Part shown: in pieces, positions 51,366 through 60,003 of the stretch | How positions within the stretch are numbered: the stretch's first letter is position 1 | Layout of the letters: each line of letters opens with the position of its first letter | Source: an uncultured Oscillospiraceae bacterium | Lineage (GTDB): Bacteria; Bacillota; Clostridia; Oscillospirales; Oscillospiraceae | Assembly: GCA_934512135.1 (NCBI GenBank) | Contig: CAKSWT010000008.1 | Span: 48,523-112,522 of the forward strand | Direction: 5' to 3' | Length of the DNA stretch: 64,000 nucleotides | The notes under the pieces: model-generated | Seen by the model: the letters and a program-made list of their open reading frames with translations, nothing else | Told to the model about the DNA's origin: nothing | Databases searched by the model: none | Program-made: the position numbers and the translations under genes

Positions 51366-52637
51366 ATGGGACTGTTTTCTTATAAAAGCTTTTATAAACC
51401 AGGGAAGGGCGTAGAGAAGGATGCGCCGGAAAAAAACGCATTCTTTCGATTTTTCGAGATTTACGGACGGAAGTTCTGGCGATTTTTAGAGGTCAATATC
51501 ATCTATGTCATAGTGCTGCTGCCAATGCTACTGACGGTGTACGCCGAGGTCTATGACACGCTTTACACCACCTTTGAGCGGCTCGGCTATACAGGGACCT
51601 GTGCCGCCTACAGTCAGGATAACCTGACGGTAACGGCCAAAGAGCCAGGCGCCAGTGGTAATGACTATGTGCTAGACGTGAACCAGAATAAAAACGGAAC
51701 CTTTACGGTAACCCTGTATACAGATCGGGGGGCTGCGGCAAAGGATGCTACCAACACGGTGGATACCTGGTTTACGCTGGAGGGAGTCTCCACAGTGGAG
51801 GAGCTGGCGGCTTATGACAATGACTATGTGACCTTTTCCGGGACAGGCCCCCTGGAGGTCATCCATGATGCCAAGCTCACCGGCGGCGACGGACTGATGA
51901 GTATGTTTACCCCGCTGCTCTATCTGGCTATGCTCTACTTCGGAAGGGTTCCGGCGGCGATTCGCTGGCTGCTGCTGATCTTTTCGGTATTGGCCTATGG
52001 TCCCACCAAATGCGGTGTAACCTATGTGTTGAGAAATTACTCCCGAGAGAGCCATTCCTGGATCAGTGACATCTGGGATAAAGCCAAGGAAAACTGGAAG
52101 CAGGGAATGCTCTTCGGCGTCATTGACTGTGCGATTGCCACACTGATTGTGTTTAATATGACCTATCGGCCCAGTGCGGAGATGGCTGCTTTGGTGCAGA
52201 TCTGCAAGTATGTGACGCTGCTGGTGGGGATGTTCTATGTGTTTATGCGGAAGTACATCTATCTGATGATTGTGACGGTACAGCTCAATTTGCGATCCAT
52301 CATTAAAAATGCTTGGCTTCTAGCATTTATCGGAATTTTTCGCAACTTCTTCAGCGGATTGGGCAATCTGCTGATTTGGATTGTGGCATATCTGCTGATT
52401 ATGGCGGTGCATCCATTCTTTGAAATCCTGTTCCTGGGGCTCCTGATTTATAGCTTTACGAATTTTATCAGCATCAGCGCTTGTTATCCGCTGATAGACA
52501 AATACCTGGTGCAGCCCATTGCGCAAATGCAGGCAGAGGAAGCGGCAAAGGCGGCAGGGGAGACCCCGGTAGCCGTGCCGGAGCATCAGTCGGAGGAAGC
52601 ACTCCCAGAGGCAAAACGGGATACCAAACTGTTTTAA
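51366..52637 (+). CDS. DUF624 (YesL-like) membrane protein with extracytoplasmic insert
   Basis: 423-residue membrane protein. The YesL/DUF624 N-terminus FFRFFEIYGRKFWRFLEVNIIYVIVLLP and later segments (YGPTKCGVTYVLRNYSRESHSWISDIW) are recognisable. A polar insert of about 110 residues (about 70-180) with beta-type sequence follows the first helix and is larger than in typical DUF624 proteins. Two or more later helices and an acidic tail complete it. Function unknown; family genes are often near sugar ABC transporters, but none is here. ATG 51366 with AAAGGG upstream. Confidence 0.75.
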   Translation: MGLFSYKSFYKPGKGVEKDAPEKNAFFRFFEIYGRKFWRFLEVNIIYVIVLLPMLLTVYAEVYDTLYTTFERLGYTGTCAAYSQDNLTVTAKEPGASGNDYVLDVNQNKNGTFTVTLYTDRGAAAKDATNTVDTWFTLEGVSTVEELAAYDNDYVTFSGTGPLEVIHDAKLTGGDGLMSMFTPLLYLAMLYFGRVPAAIRWLLLIFSVLAYGPTKCGVTYVLRNYSRESHSWISDIWDKAKENWKQGMLFGVIDCAIATLIVFNMTYRPSAEMAALVQICKYVTLLVGMFYVFMRKYIYLMIVTVQLNLRSIIKNAWLLAFIGIFRNFFSGLGNLLIWIVAYLLIMAVHPFFEILFLGLLIYSFTNFISISACYPLIDKYLVQPIAQMQAEEAAKAAGETPVAVPEHQSEEALPEAKRDTKLF

Positions 52638-52682
52638 TCATGTATAAAAGTTGCAAATATATAGTAAAATGAGGAAGATTGC

Positions 52683-53306
52683 TTGAATCCAGATGGAATT
52701 TTGTTCGATTTAGATGGAACACTATGGGATTCTGTGGACGAAATCGTTCAAACGTGGAATTCTGTCATTGTTCAGTATCCGGAATATGGAACGCCCATCA
52801 GTCGCCGGGATATGGAGCGGCTGATGGGACTGCAAATGAACGATATTGCGGCAAGACTGTTTCCAAACGTGGGCCAGGACCGGCAGCTCTGGCTTATGAA
52901 ACAGTGCATGGCGGCGGAAAACGACTATCTCTATACTCACGGTGCACGGCTGTATCCCGGCGTTCGGGAGACGCTGACGGCGCTTCGCCGGCACCATCGG
53001 CTGTTTATCGTCAGCAACTGTCAGAATGGGTATATTGAAGGGTTTCTGCATGCCCACAGGCTGGAGCCGCTGTTTGACGGTTTCTTGTGCTACGAGGCCA
53101 CGGGACACAGTAAGGGCGAAAATATCAAACAGGTTGTTGCGTCCTATGGTCTAAAGTCTCCGGTGTATGTGGGAGATACGCAGACGGATTGTGAGGCCAG
53201 CGCCATAGCGGGACTTCCGTTTATGTTTGCCGCATATGGGTTTGGTCAGGCAGCACAGTATGCAGCACGAATCGAAACCTTTATGGAGCTGGAAAAGTTG
53301 TTCTGA
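52683..53306 (+). CDS. HAD family hydrolase (phosphoglycolate phosphatase-like)
   Basis: 207-residue HAD phosphatase. Motif I is D9-L-D11-G-T (ILFDLDGTLWDS), motif II IVSNCQ, motif III Lys in HSKGENIK, and motif IV VGDTQTDCEASAIAG. The small helical cap between motifs I and II is of the Gph/PGMB type. The substrate is not determinable. TTG 52683 with an AGGA upstream; the start is the least certain part. Confidence 0.85.
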   Translation: MNPDGILFDLDGTLWDSVDEIVQTWNSVIVQYPEYGTPISRRDMERLMGLQMNDIAARLFPNVGQDRQLWLMKQCMAAENDYLYTHGARLYPGVRETLTALRRHHRLFIVSNCQNGYIEGFLHAHRLEPLFDGFLCYEATGHSKGENIKQVVASYGLKSPVYVGDTQTDCEASAIAGLPFMFAAYGFGQAAQYAARIETFMELEKLF

Positions 53307-53310
53307 AACG

Positions 53311-53352
53311 CCATAAAACGCAACAAAATTTTTATTTTGTTGCGTTTTATGG
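53311..53352. repeat. Perfect 19-bp inverted repeat (terminator-like palindrome)
   Basis: Arms 53311-53329 (starting CCATAAAACGCAACAAAA) and 53334-53352 are exact reverse complements around a TTTT loop. It lies 4 bp after the HAD stop and 33 bp before a tyrosine recombinase start. The AT-rich stem has no T run beyond it, so it is an atypical terminator; a recombinase-related site is possible. Confidence 0.85.
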
Positions 53353-53385
53353 ATGGCCGCATATCTACCGAAGGAGGATAATTGG

Positions 53386-54390
53386 ATGGATCTTCGGGAC
53401 TCCCCTAGAGTGCTTCGGGACTTTTTATCGTACCACGCCACCATCAAGGGCCAGTCAGCCAAGACGGTGTCGGAGTACTATCTGGATCTGCGGATGTTTC
53501 TGCGGTATATGGTCCTCATTCGCAGCGACCTGCCCTATGAAACGGATTTGAATACGATCTCCATTGAGCATGTGGATCTGGAGTTTATTCGCGGCATTAC
53601 CTTGGAAGATATTTATGACTTCTTCTCCTATCTCAGCGATGATCGTGTTTATCATCCGGAGACACGCCACCCTGGTCACGGCATCGACAACGCCGCCCGG
53701 GCGCGAAAACTGTCTGCAATCAAGTCCTTTTATAAGTATTTGACGGTACGGACAAAACAGCTGGAGGAAAATCCTGTGGCGGATGTGGAATATCCTAAGC
53801 TCCGCCGTGCCCTGCCAAAATATTTGACGCTAGACCAGGCACAGCAGCTGCTAAATGCGGTCAAGGGCACCCATGCAGATCGGGATTATGGGATTTTGAT
53901 GATTTTCCTGAACTGTGGAGTACGAATCTCCGAGTTGGCCGGGCTGAATTATGGCGATGTATACAAAGATAGAATCCGTGTTTTGGGCAAAGGAAACAAA
54001 GAACGCACGGTGTACATGGGCGATGCTTGTAGAGAGGCTATACAGAAGTACAACGACAGCCTGCCGGAACATCTCCGAGAGGATGTTCGCCGTCCCCTTT
54101 TTCTCTCTCAAAAAGGCGGTCGTATGAGCACCAATGCCATTCACCGGCTGGTAAAGAAGCATTTGACAGCTGCGGGATTGGATGCGACGCAGTTTTCCGC
54201 CCACAAGCTCCGCCATACGGCGGCCACGCTGATGCTTTCCCAAGGGGTAGATGTGAAAACGGTTCAGGAGGTTCTGGGGCATGAACACCTGAATACCACA
54301 GAAATCTATACGCATATTGAAAATACGGAGCTGAAAATTGCCGCGGAGGCCAATCCCCTCTCCAAATTTCACACAAACAGCACGGATTAA
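53386..54390 (+). CDS. Tyrosine recombinase (XerC-like)
   Basis: 334-residue recombinase. N-terminal SAM-like domain (about 1-125, longer than in XerD) and catalytic domain with R180 (GVRISELAG), H273 and R276 (HKLRHT), H299 (LGH) and Y308 (EIYTHI). It could be the XerC partner of XerD at 492-1376, or serve a local element; no phage or integron genes are near. AAGGAGG lies 8 bp before ATG 53386. It reads away from the palindrome. Confidence 0.9.
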   Translation: MDLRDSPRVLRDFLSYHATIKGQSAKTVSEYYLDLRMFLRYMVLIRSDLPYETDLNTISIEHVDLEFIRGITLEDIYDFFSYLSDDRVYHPETRHPGHGIDNAARARKLSAIKSFYKYLTVRTKQLEENPVADVEYPKLRRALPKYLTLDQAQQLLNAVKGTHADRDYGILMIFLNCGVRISELAGLNYGDVYKDRIRVLGKGNKERTVYMGDACREAIQKYNDSLPEHLREDVRRPLFLSQKGGRMSTNAIHRLVKKHLTAAGLDATQFSAHKLRHTAATLMLSQGVDVKTVQEVLGHEHLNTTEIYTHIENTELKIAAEANPLSKFHTNSTD

Positions 54391-54393
54391 ACA

Positions 54394-54432
54394 AACCCCC
54401 GTGAATCGATTTTTTCTCGATTCACGGGGGTT
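54394..54432. terminator. Bidirectional terminator between the recombinase and fba
   Basis: Perfect 16-bp stem AACCCCCGTGAATCGA / TCGATTCACGGGGGTT with a TTTTTTC loop between convergent genes. Confidence 0.88.
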
Positions 54433-54437
54433 CATGA

Positions 54438-55403
54438 TTAAATCTTATTGTCGCAGCCAAGCACATCCGTGATCTTGTGCATGACCAGTTTCTTGATGTT
54501 GGCCCGGGCGGGTTTCAGATACTGGCGGGGGTCGAAATCAGCGGGATGCTCTGCCATATACTGTCGAATGGTGCCGGTCATGGCAAGGCGCAGATCAGAG
54601 TCAATGTTGATCTTGCAGACGGACATGGAGGCCGCCTTGCGGAGCTGCTCCTCGGGAATGCCCACAGCATCAGGCATTTTTCCCCCATTTTCGTTGATCA
54701 TCTTCACATATTCCTGAGGTACGGAGGAGGATCCGTGAAGGACAATGGGGAATCCGGGCAGACGCCGGGACACATCCTCCAGAATGTCAAACCGCAGCGG
54801 AGGCGGCACCAGAATTCCCTGCTCGTTCCGGGTGCACTGAGCGGGGGTGAATTTGAAGGCGCCGTGAGAGGTGCCAATGGCGATGGCCAGAGAGTCACAG
54901 CCGGTGCGCTCTACAAACTCCTGGACGTCTTCGGGACGGGTGTAGGAGGAGTCCGCAGCGGATACCTTGACCTCGTCCTCTACACCGGCCAGAGTACCCA
55001 ACTCTGCCTCGACCACCACGCCGCGGTCATGGGCGTATTCCACCACCTGGCGGGTGATGGCGATATTTTCCTCGAAGGACTTAGAGGAGGCGTCGATCAT
55101 GACAGAAGTAAAGCCGTCATCAATGCAGGATTTGCAGGTCTCAAAGGAATCGCCGTGATCCAGATGCAGGCAGATGGGCAGACCGGTCTCAATCTCAGCG
55201 GCTTCCACCAGCTTGACCAGATAGGTACGGTTGGCATAGGACCGTGCCCCCTTGGACACCTGGAGAATCACTGGGGCATTGCACTCCCGGGCAGCCTCGG
55301 TGATACCCTGGATGATCTCCATATTGTTAACGTTAAAGGCGCCGATGGCGTACCCGCCGTCATAAGCCTTTTTGAACATTTCGGTGGATGTGACAATAGG
55401 CAT
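54438..55403 (-). CDS. fba: Class II fructose-bisphosphate aldolase
   Basis: 321-residue zinc enzyme cleaving fructose 1,6-bisphosphate to DHAP and glyceraldehyde 3-phosphate. Zn ligands lie in LHLDHGDS and in VLHGSSS; the YGAFNVNN-like start and SVMIDASSKSFEENI are typical. ATG 55403 is preferred, with AAGGAG 8 bp upstream; a GTG three codons earlier overlaps the ribosome site. Divergent from the phosphofructokinase gene, so glycolytic steps 3 and 4 sit side by side. Confidence 0.95.
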   Translation of the reverse strand: MPIVTSTEMFKKAYDGGYAIGAFNVNNMEIIQGITEAARECNAPVILQVSKGARSYANRTYLVKLVEAAEIETGLPICLHLDHGDSFETCKSCIDDGFTSVMIDASSKSFEENIAITRQVVEYAHDRGVVVEAELGTLAGVEDEVKVSAADSSYTRPEDVQEFVERTGCDSLAIAIGTSHGAFKFTPAQCTRNEQGILVPPPLRFDILEDVSRRLPGFPIVLHGSSSVPQEYVKMINENGGKMPDAVGIPEEQLRKAASMSVCKINIDSDLRLAMTGTIRQYMAEHPADFDPRQYLKPARANIKKLVMHKITDVLGCDNKI

Positions 55404-55435
55404 GACACTCACTCCTTATGAATTGAAGTGACTAC

Positions 55436-55464
55436 AGTATACCATTCTTTGACGCAAAAAGCAA
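55436..55464 (-). promoter_or_regulatory. Sigma-A promoter of fba
   Basis: Minus strand TTGCTT (55464-55459), 17-bp spacer, TATACT (55441-55436). Confidence 0.75.
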
Positions 55465-55550
55465 TATGGCAGTTCCGGGCAGAATAAGCAAACATATCTG
55501 GGACGTTTCGTACAAGTTGCTGATTTTCCTGAATTTTACCCAATGAGCCC

Positions 55551-55579
55551 TTGCGGTTTTCCCGGCTGGATGGTATCAT
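55551..55579 (+). promoter_or_regulatory. Sigma-A promoter of the phosphofructokinase gene
   Basis: TTGCGG (55551-55556), 17-bp spacer, TATCAT (55574-55579). Confidence 0.6.
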
Positions 55580-55608
55580 AGAGGCAGAAAATATTAGGAG
55601 GTAATCAT

Positions 55609-56850
55609 ATGACCACTCCCCTCACCGGTGCGTGTATTTTCGGCCAGTCCGGCGGCCCCACTTCCGTCATCAACGCCAGCGCCTATGGTGTGTTTGCCGC
55701 AGCGCTGAAAAGCCCCTATATCACGAAGGTGTATGGCGCGGCCCACGGGATCAAGGGCGTATTAAACGATCAACTCTATGTGATTGATCAGGAGGATCCC
55801 GAGGAGCTGGCGCTTCTCCCCTACACCCCCTCCTCTGCCCTGGGCTCCGTTCGCTATAAGCTGAAGGACCCGGACGTGGATGACACCGATTATCAGCGAA
55901 TTCTGGAGATTTTCAAGAAGTACAATGTGCGCTATTTCTTCTACAATGGAGGCAACGACTCCATGGATACCTGCTCGAAGGTGAGCCGGTATCTGAAGCG
56001 TGCCGGTTATGAATGCAACGTCATCGGCGTGCCGAAGACCATTGATAACGACCTCTACGGCACCGACCATTGCCCCGGCTTCGGCAGTGCGGCCAAATAT
56101 ATTGCGACCACCTGTATGGAAGTGTCTCTGGATGCAAAGGTGTACGACACCGGCATGGTCTGCATCATTGAGATCATGGGCCGGAATGCCGGCTGGCTGG
56201 CCGGTGCGGCGGCGTTGGCTTCCGCCTCCGGGGAAGGCCCTGACCTGGTGTACCTGCCGGAAATTCCCTTCGATTTGGATCAGTTTTACGCTGATGTGGA
56301 GCGCATTTATCAGGAGAAGGGCAAGGTCATTATTGCCGCTTCGGAGGGCATCCACGATAAGGACGGAAAGTTTATCTCAGAGTACGCCGGAGACGCAGCC
56401 AAGGATGCCTTCGGACATACCCAGATGGGCGGCCTGGCACAGGTCCTGGAGAGTCTGCTTAAGACCAGAATCAGCTGCAAGACTCGGGCCATTGAGCTGA
56501 GCCTGATGCAGCGCTGTGCGGCACACTGCGCCTCCCAGACGGATATTGACGAGGCGTTTGCCATGGGCCAGGCGGCTGTTGAGGCAGCTACTGCCGGACA
56601 GACCGGCTACATGGTGGCGATTCGGCGGACCTCCGACCATCCCTATACCTGGGAGACAGAACTGCTTCCCTTGGAGAAGTGCGCCAACTTTGAAAAGAAG
56701 GTTCCCTTGGAGTGGATCAACAAGGAAGGCAACGGCGTGACCCAGGCGTTTATCGACTATGCCCTTCCCCTAATTCAGGGTGAGACAAAGCTGCAGAAGG
56801 TGCATGGCTTGCCCAGGTTTGCCAAATTGAAAAAGATCTTGGCGAAGTAA
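55609..56850 (+). CDS. pfp: 6-phosphofructokinase, PPi-dependent type
   Basis: 413-residue enzyme phosphorylating fructose 6-phosphate. FGQSGGPTSVINASAYG opens it, GGNDSMDT is the donor-site motif and PKTIDNDL the catalytic loop; MGRNAGWLAG binds the sugar phosphate. ATP enzymes have GGDGS, and the replaced Gly with PKTIDND points to pyrophosphate as donor, making the step reversible. The Asn in GGNDS (usual PPi form GGDDS) is a small deviation. TAGGAGG precedes ATG 55609. Confidence 0.9.
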   Translation: MTTPLTGACIFGQSGGPTSVINASAYGVFAAALKSPYITKVYGAAHGIKGVLNDQLYVIDQEDPEELALLPYTPSSALGSVRYKLKDPDVDDTDYQRILEIFKKYNVRYFFYNGGNDSMDTCSKVSRYLKRAGYECNVIGVPKTIDNDLYGTDHCPGFGSAAKYIATTCMEVSLDAKVYDTGMVCIIEIMGRNAGWLAGAAALASASGEGPDLVYLPEIPFDLDQFYADVERIYQEKGKVIIAASEGIHDKDGKFISEYAGDAAKDAFGHTQMGGLAQVLESLLKTRISCKTRAIELSLMQRCAAHCASQTDIDEAFAMGQAAVEAATAGQTGYMVAIRRTSDHPYTWETELLPLEKCANFEKKVPLEWINKEGNGVTQAFIDYALPLIQGETKLQKVHGLPRFAKLKKILAK

Positions 56851-56863
56851 CGATGAAAAAACA

Positions 56864-56895
56864 CCGGCAGCGGCCCGATTGAGGACTGCTGCCGG
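56864..56895. terminator. Hairpin between pfp and the FNT gene
   Basis: CCGGCAGC (56864-56871) / GCTGCCGG (56888-56895), 8-bp stem with a 16-nt loop between convergent genes; T run poor on both strands. Confidence 0.45.
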
Positions 56896-56903
56896 CGACT
56901 TCT

Positions 56904-57581
56904 TTATGCGGCGGTATCCGGAACAAGCTTTTGATACAGCTTTTCGATCAGAGGGAAGCTGACACCCCCTACCACATTGCCAAGGGAGATGACCAGCAGA
57001 TACAGGAGGCTCTGTCCGGGGACCTCAAGTAGCTTGCCGGAAATGGCCCAGTAGTACATGTCTGCAATGCTGTGCTCTGTACCGGCCAGAATAAACACGG
57101 ATACACCCAGGAAAATCGCCAGATACTTTCCCACCTCGTGAGGATTTTTGGCATAGCCGTTTACGGCCAGATAAATAAATATATTGCAGATACAGGCCAG
57201 CAGAAATACGCTGCCCAGACTGGTGGACATTTTGGACTCCACCATGGCTTTGGCGGTAATGTTGATGCCGGCCTCTGTGCCGCAGATGGCAGTGAGCCGC
57301 TCAATAGCGGCCAGAAGTGAGGTGCCTGCCAGATTTCCAACCCAAATCACAGCCAGGGAGCCAAGATAGCTGGGGTTGTTGTCAAAGATGTAACAGGCCT
57401 TTCCGGTGAATAGATTGTAGCCCCGGGTGCAGATGGCAAACAGGCCAATGGCAAACAGCAGTGCGCCTACCACGGTTCCGCCGGGAAAGGCGTCCTTGAT
57501 CCGCAGGAAGACTGTGCCGCCCAAACCAATACAGATACCGGCCAGTACGGCGTAGAGAAAGGTTCCTATGTGTTTTTTCAT
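56904..57581 (-). CDS. Formate/nitrite (FNT) family transporter
   Basis: 225-residue pentameric channel-type transporter with six helices. The start MKKHIGTFLYAVLAGICIGLGG, the NLFTGKACY loop and AGTEHSIADMYYW with the central pore His are FNT hallmarks. It carries formate, nitrite or hydrosulfide; formate export is likely in a fermenting anaerobe. ATG 57581 is used because GAGGG is 9 bp upstream and the family begins here; the frame is open for 41 more codons that lie in the leader. Confidence 0.88.
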   Translation of the reverse strand: MKKHIGTFLYAVLAGICIGLGGTVFLRIKDAFPGGTVVGALLFAIGLFAICTRGYNLFTGKACYIFDNNPSYLGSLAVIWVGNLAGTSLLAAIERLTAICGTEAGINITAKAMVESKMSTSLGSVFLLACICNIFIYLAVNGYAKNPHEVGKYLAIFLGVSVFILAGTEHSIADMYYWAISGKLLEVPGQSLLYLLVISLGNVVGGVSFPLIEKLYQKLVPDTAA

Positions 57582-57675
57582 ATGCAATAACCCTCTTTCA
57601 GGAGTTTTTGGCGACGTGGTATTCCCTGGACCATAGACGTAATTGGCGTATGTCGAAAAATCGCCAGCAGACATT

Positions 57676-57704
57676 ATTATAAAAGCAATTCCCCTGTGCG
57701 TCAA
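57676..57704 (-). promoter_or_regulatory. Sigma-A promoter of the FNT gene
   Basis: Minus strand TTGACG (57704-57699), 17-bp spacer, TATAAT (57681-57676). It shows that the ATG further upstream in the frame is not the start: the promoter -10 falls after it. Confidence 0.88.
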
Positions 57705-57756
57705 GAATCGTTAATTTCTTCACAAATTTTGTGGATTTCGGTAGGAGGAATCGCCC

Positions 57757-57801
57757 ATGTCGATTCAGGTGTACTACCGCATCGTCAATCAGAATGCATA
57801 A
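57757..57801 (+). CDS. Possible 14-residue peptide with strong ribosome site
   Basis: AGGAGG (57743-57748), 8 bp, then ATG and 14 codons (MSIQVYYRIVNQNA) ended by TAA. A GC-rich hairpin (57805-57834) follows 3 bp later. No clear promoter and no T run. It may be a leader or chance; no family known. Confidence 0.25.
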   Translation: MSIQVYYRIVNQNA

Positions 57802-57804
57802 TCG

Positions 57805-57834
57805 CAGCCGGACGCAGAAATCTGCGCCCGGCTG
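57805..57834. repeat. GC-rich inverted repeat
   Basis: CAGCCGG-A-CGCAGA / TCTGCG-C-CCGGCTG, near-perfect with one A-C mismatch, in the spacer between the FNT and psuG genes. No T run. Confidence 0.55.
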
Positions 57835-57877
57835 TGCCTGTCCCACAAGAGGCGAAATTTCGTGGCATCATTATAGC

Positions 57878-57926
57878 AAAACGGAGAAATGCTCTGCCAT
57901 AGATTCGGCTTACATTTCTCCGTTTT
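57878..57926 (-). terminator. Terminator of psuK-psuG
   Basis: Perfect 14-bp stem AAAACGGAGAAATG / CATTTCTCCGTTTT with 21-nt loop, T-ending on the minus strand 24 bp after psuG. Confidence 0.78.
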
Positions 57927-57949
57927 ATCTTACCGTTTTGTAAGGTTAC

Positions 57950-58867
57950 TTAGTCCATCTTGCACAGCTCACAAGCGGTCTTCGCAGCCAGTGCAGCGTT
58001 GTTGTATACCAGATGGATGTTGGAATCCAGACTGTCGCCGCCGGTGAGATCCTTAACCTTTGCCAGCAGGAAGGGGGTGGTTTCCTTGCCGTGGATCCCC
58101 TGCTCCTTTGCCTCTGCAATGGCCTCGTCAATGGCCTTGTTGATGACCTCGGGATCCATGGAAAACGCTTCGGGAATGGGATTCGTCACCAGCATACCGC
58201 CTTTCAGGCCCAGTTCCTGCTGAACATGGAAGGCCTTCGCCAGCTCCAGGGGGGTGTCCATCCGGTAATCCACCCCGAAGCCGGACTTCCGGGTATAGAA
58301 GGCAGGAAGCTCCTTGGTGCCATAGCCGATAACGGGAACACCGTGGGTTTCCAGATACTCCAGGGTCAGGCCCAGGTCCAGAATGGACTTCGCGCCGGCG
58401 CATACCACCATTACCGGGGTGTTTGCCAGCTCCTCCAGGTCAGCGGAGATGTCCATGGTGGTTTCAGCGCCACGATGCACGCCGCCGATGCCGCCGGTGG
58501 CAAAAATCTTAATGCCGGCCATATGGGCAATCATCATCGTTGTGGTAACGGTGGTGGCACCGTCCTCTCCCCTGGCTACTAGAGCGGCCAGATCCCGGCG
58601 GCTGGCCTTGGCAATGGCCTGACCCTTCTTGCCGAAATATTCGATCTCCTCAGGGGTGAGTCCAGCCTTCAGGCGACCGCCAATGATGGCGATGGTTGCA
58701 GGGACAGCTCCGTTGTCACGGATGATTTTCTCCACATTCAGTGCGGTTTCCACGTTCTGAGGATATGGCATGCCATGGGAGATGATGGTGGATTCCAAGG
58801 CAACAACAGGCTTGCCGGCGGCCACGGCGGCGGCAACTTCGGGGTTGACATCAAGATAACGATTCAT
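57950..58867 (-). CDS. psuG: Pseudouridine-5'-phosphate glycosidase
   Basis: 305-residue Mn enzyme that splits pseudouridine 5'-phosphate into uracil and ribose 5-phosphate. VALESTIISHGMPYPQN, ATTVTTTMMIAHMAGI, FATGGIGGVHRGAE and CAGAKSILDLGLTLEYLET are diagnostic of PsuG. Full length. The start overlaps the psuK stop by 4 bp. With the kinase it forms a complete pseudouridine salvage pathway. Confidence 0.96.
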   Translation of the reverse strand: MNRYLDVNPEVAAAVAAGKPVVALESTIISHGMPYPQNVETALNVEKIIRDNGAVPATIAIIGGRLKAGLTPEEIEYFGKKGQAIAKASRRDLAALVARGEDGATTVTTTMMIAHMAGIKIFATGGIGGVHRGAETTMDISADLEELANTPVMVVCAGAKSILDLGLTLEYLETHGVPVIGYGTKELPAFYTRKSGFGVDYRMDTPLELAKAFHVQQELGLKGGMLVTNPIPEAFSMDPEVINKAIDEAIAEAKEQGIHGKETTPFLLAKVKDLTGGDSLDSNIHLVYNNAALAAKTACELCKMD

Positions 58868-59955
58868 AGGGATACCTCCATATTTATTCGAGCAAGTAGT
58901 GTTTCTTCTGAAAGGGCTTCGTTGATGGTTTCCGTTCCCTCAATGGAAATGGACGAGGCGGCAGAGCCTGCCGCGGCAGATGTTTTCAGGTCACTGCCCT
59001 TGAGATAGGCCCAAACGAGCCCCGCCACAAAGGCGTCACCGGCACCAGTGGCGTTCCGCACTGTGGCGGGAATACAGGGCAGCAACAGCATGCCACTGTG
59101 ATCTGCAGCCAGAACGCCGTCTGTCCCCATGGAAATAAATACGCGGCGCAGCCCGGTGTCCAGCAGCGTTTGGGCGGCGCGCTTGGTGTCCTCCAGGTTG
59201 TGAATGGCAACCCCGGAGAGCAGCGCCGCTTCCATGCGGTTGGGCTTCAGGGTGTGGAGTTTTCCGAGGACTGGGGCGAATTTTTTCGCTTTTGTCACCG
59301 ATACGGGGTCAGCGAAGATCGGCGGGATCACATGCTCTGCCAGGAAGGCAATGGATTCCTCTGGAATGTTGGCGTCTACGACTACAAGCTGTGCACCATT
59401 GAGAAGGGTCAGGTTTTCGGCAAGATACTCGGGGGAAATCTCCTGGCTAATGGCCATATCGCTGACGGCCAGAGCCATATCACCGTCCGGACCGCCCAGA
59501 TAGAGATAGGTAGAGGTGGAAGCCCCGGGTACACGCTTCACCCGACTAAAATCCAGGCCACAGCTGGTACAGGTGGCGGCAATCTTTTCTCCGTAGAGGT
59601 CGGTGCCAACGGCACTGAGGATACGTGCATCCATCCCCAGCAGACTGATGTTGTGGGCGATATTGCGGCCAACGCCGCCCACGCTCATGGTGACAACACC
59701 GGGATTGGAATCGCCGGGAATCAATGGAGCGGAGCTTTTGCCGCCGATGTCCATGTTGACGCCGCCTACCACCACCACATAGGTTCCGGAGCGAAGTACA
59801 TAGCCCTTTCCAGCGATAAAGCCCTTTTTCATGAGATTGGAAATGTGGACTGCCACGGAGGAACGGGTGATTCCTGCACGGTCGGCCAGTTCCTGCTGAG
59901 AAATCAGTGGATTTTCCTCAATCCAACGAAGAATTTGTCGTTCGCGCTGGGTCAT
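58864..59955 (-). CDS. psuK: Winged-helix fused PfkB kinase, pseudouridine kinase
   Basis: 363 residues. The first about 55 form a winged-helix DNA-binding domain (MTQRERQILRWIEENPLISQ, then RAGITRSSVAVHISNLMKKG), followed by a complete PfkB-family kinase (GGVNMDIGG, VGGVGRNIAHN, catalytic NATGAGDAF). Paired with psuG the substrate should be pseudouridine. The fused HTH suggests the kinase regulates its own operon. GGAGGTG precedes ATG 59955. Confidence 0.93.
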   Translation of the reverse strand: MTQRERQILRWIEENPLISQQELADRAGITRSSVAVHISNLMKKGFIAGKGYVLRSGTYVVVVGGVNMDIGGKSSAPLIPGDSNPGVVTMSVGGVGRNIAHNISLLGMDARILSAVGTDLYGEKIAATCTSCGLDFSRVKRVPGASTSTYLYLGGPDGDMALAVSDMAISQEISPEYLAENLTLLNGAQLVVVDANIPEESIAFLAEHVIPPIFADPVSVTKAKKFAPVLGKLHTLKPNRMEAALLSGVAIHNLEDTKRAAQTLLDTGLRRVFISMGTDGVLAADHSGMLLLPCIPATVRNATGAGDAFVAGLVWAYLKGSDLKTSAAAGSAASSISIEGTETINEALSEETLLARINMEVSL

Positions 59956-59983
59956 GGCCCCACCTCCACTAAATAGTTGCTTA

Positions 59984-59998
59984 TAAGATATAATCTAA
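59984..59998. promoter_or_regulatory. Candidate operator of psuK-psuG
   Basis: TAAGAT-ATA-ATCTAA, inverted repeat with one mismatch around the expected transcription start of psuK. Possible target of the PsuK N-terminal winged helix. Confidence 0.4.
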
Positions 59999-60003
59999 TG
60001 CTT

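Noticed and set aside
53311..54390. Mobile element bounded by the palindrome and recombinase
   Set aside because: Flanking genes are ordinary chromosomal ones, no second copy of the repeat is seen nearby, and no cargo or phage genes are present.
57582..57704. 41-codon N-terminal extension of the FNT transporter
   Set aside because: The sigma-A -10 (57676-57681) and transcription start lie inside it, and the family starts at MKKHIG.
57696..57902. 68-codon + strand frame between the FNT and psuG genes
   Set aside because: No SD at its start, no family resemblance, and it crosses two inverted repeats.
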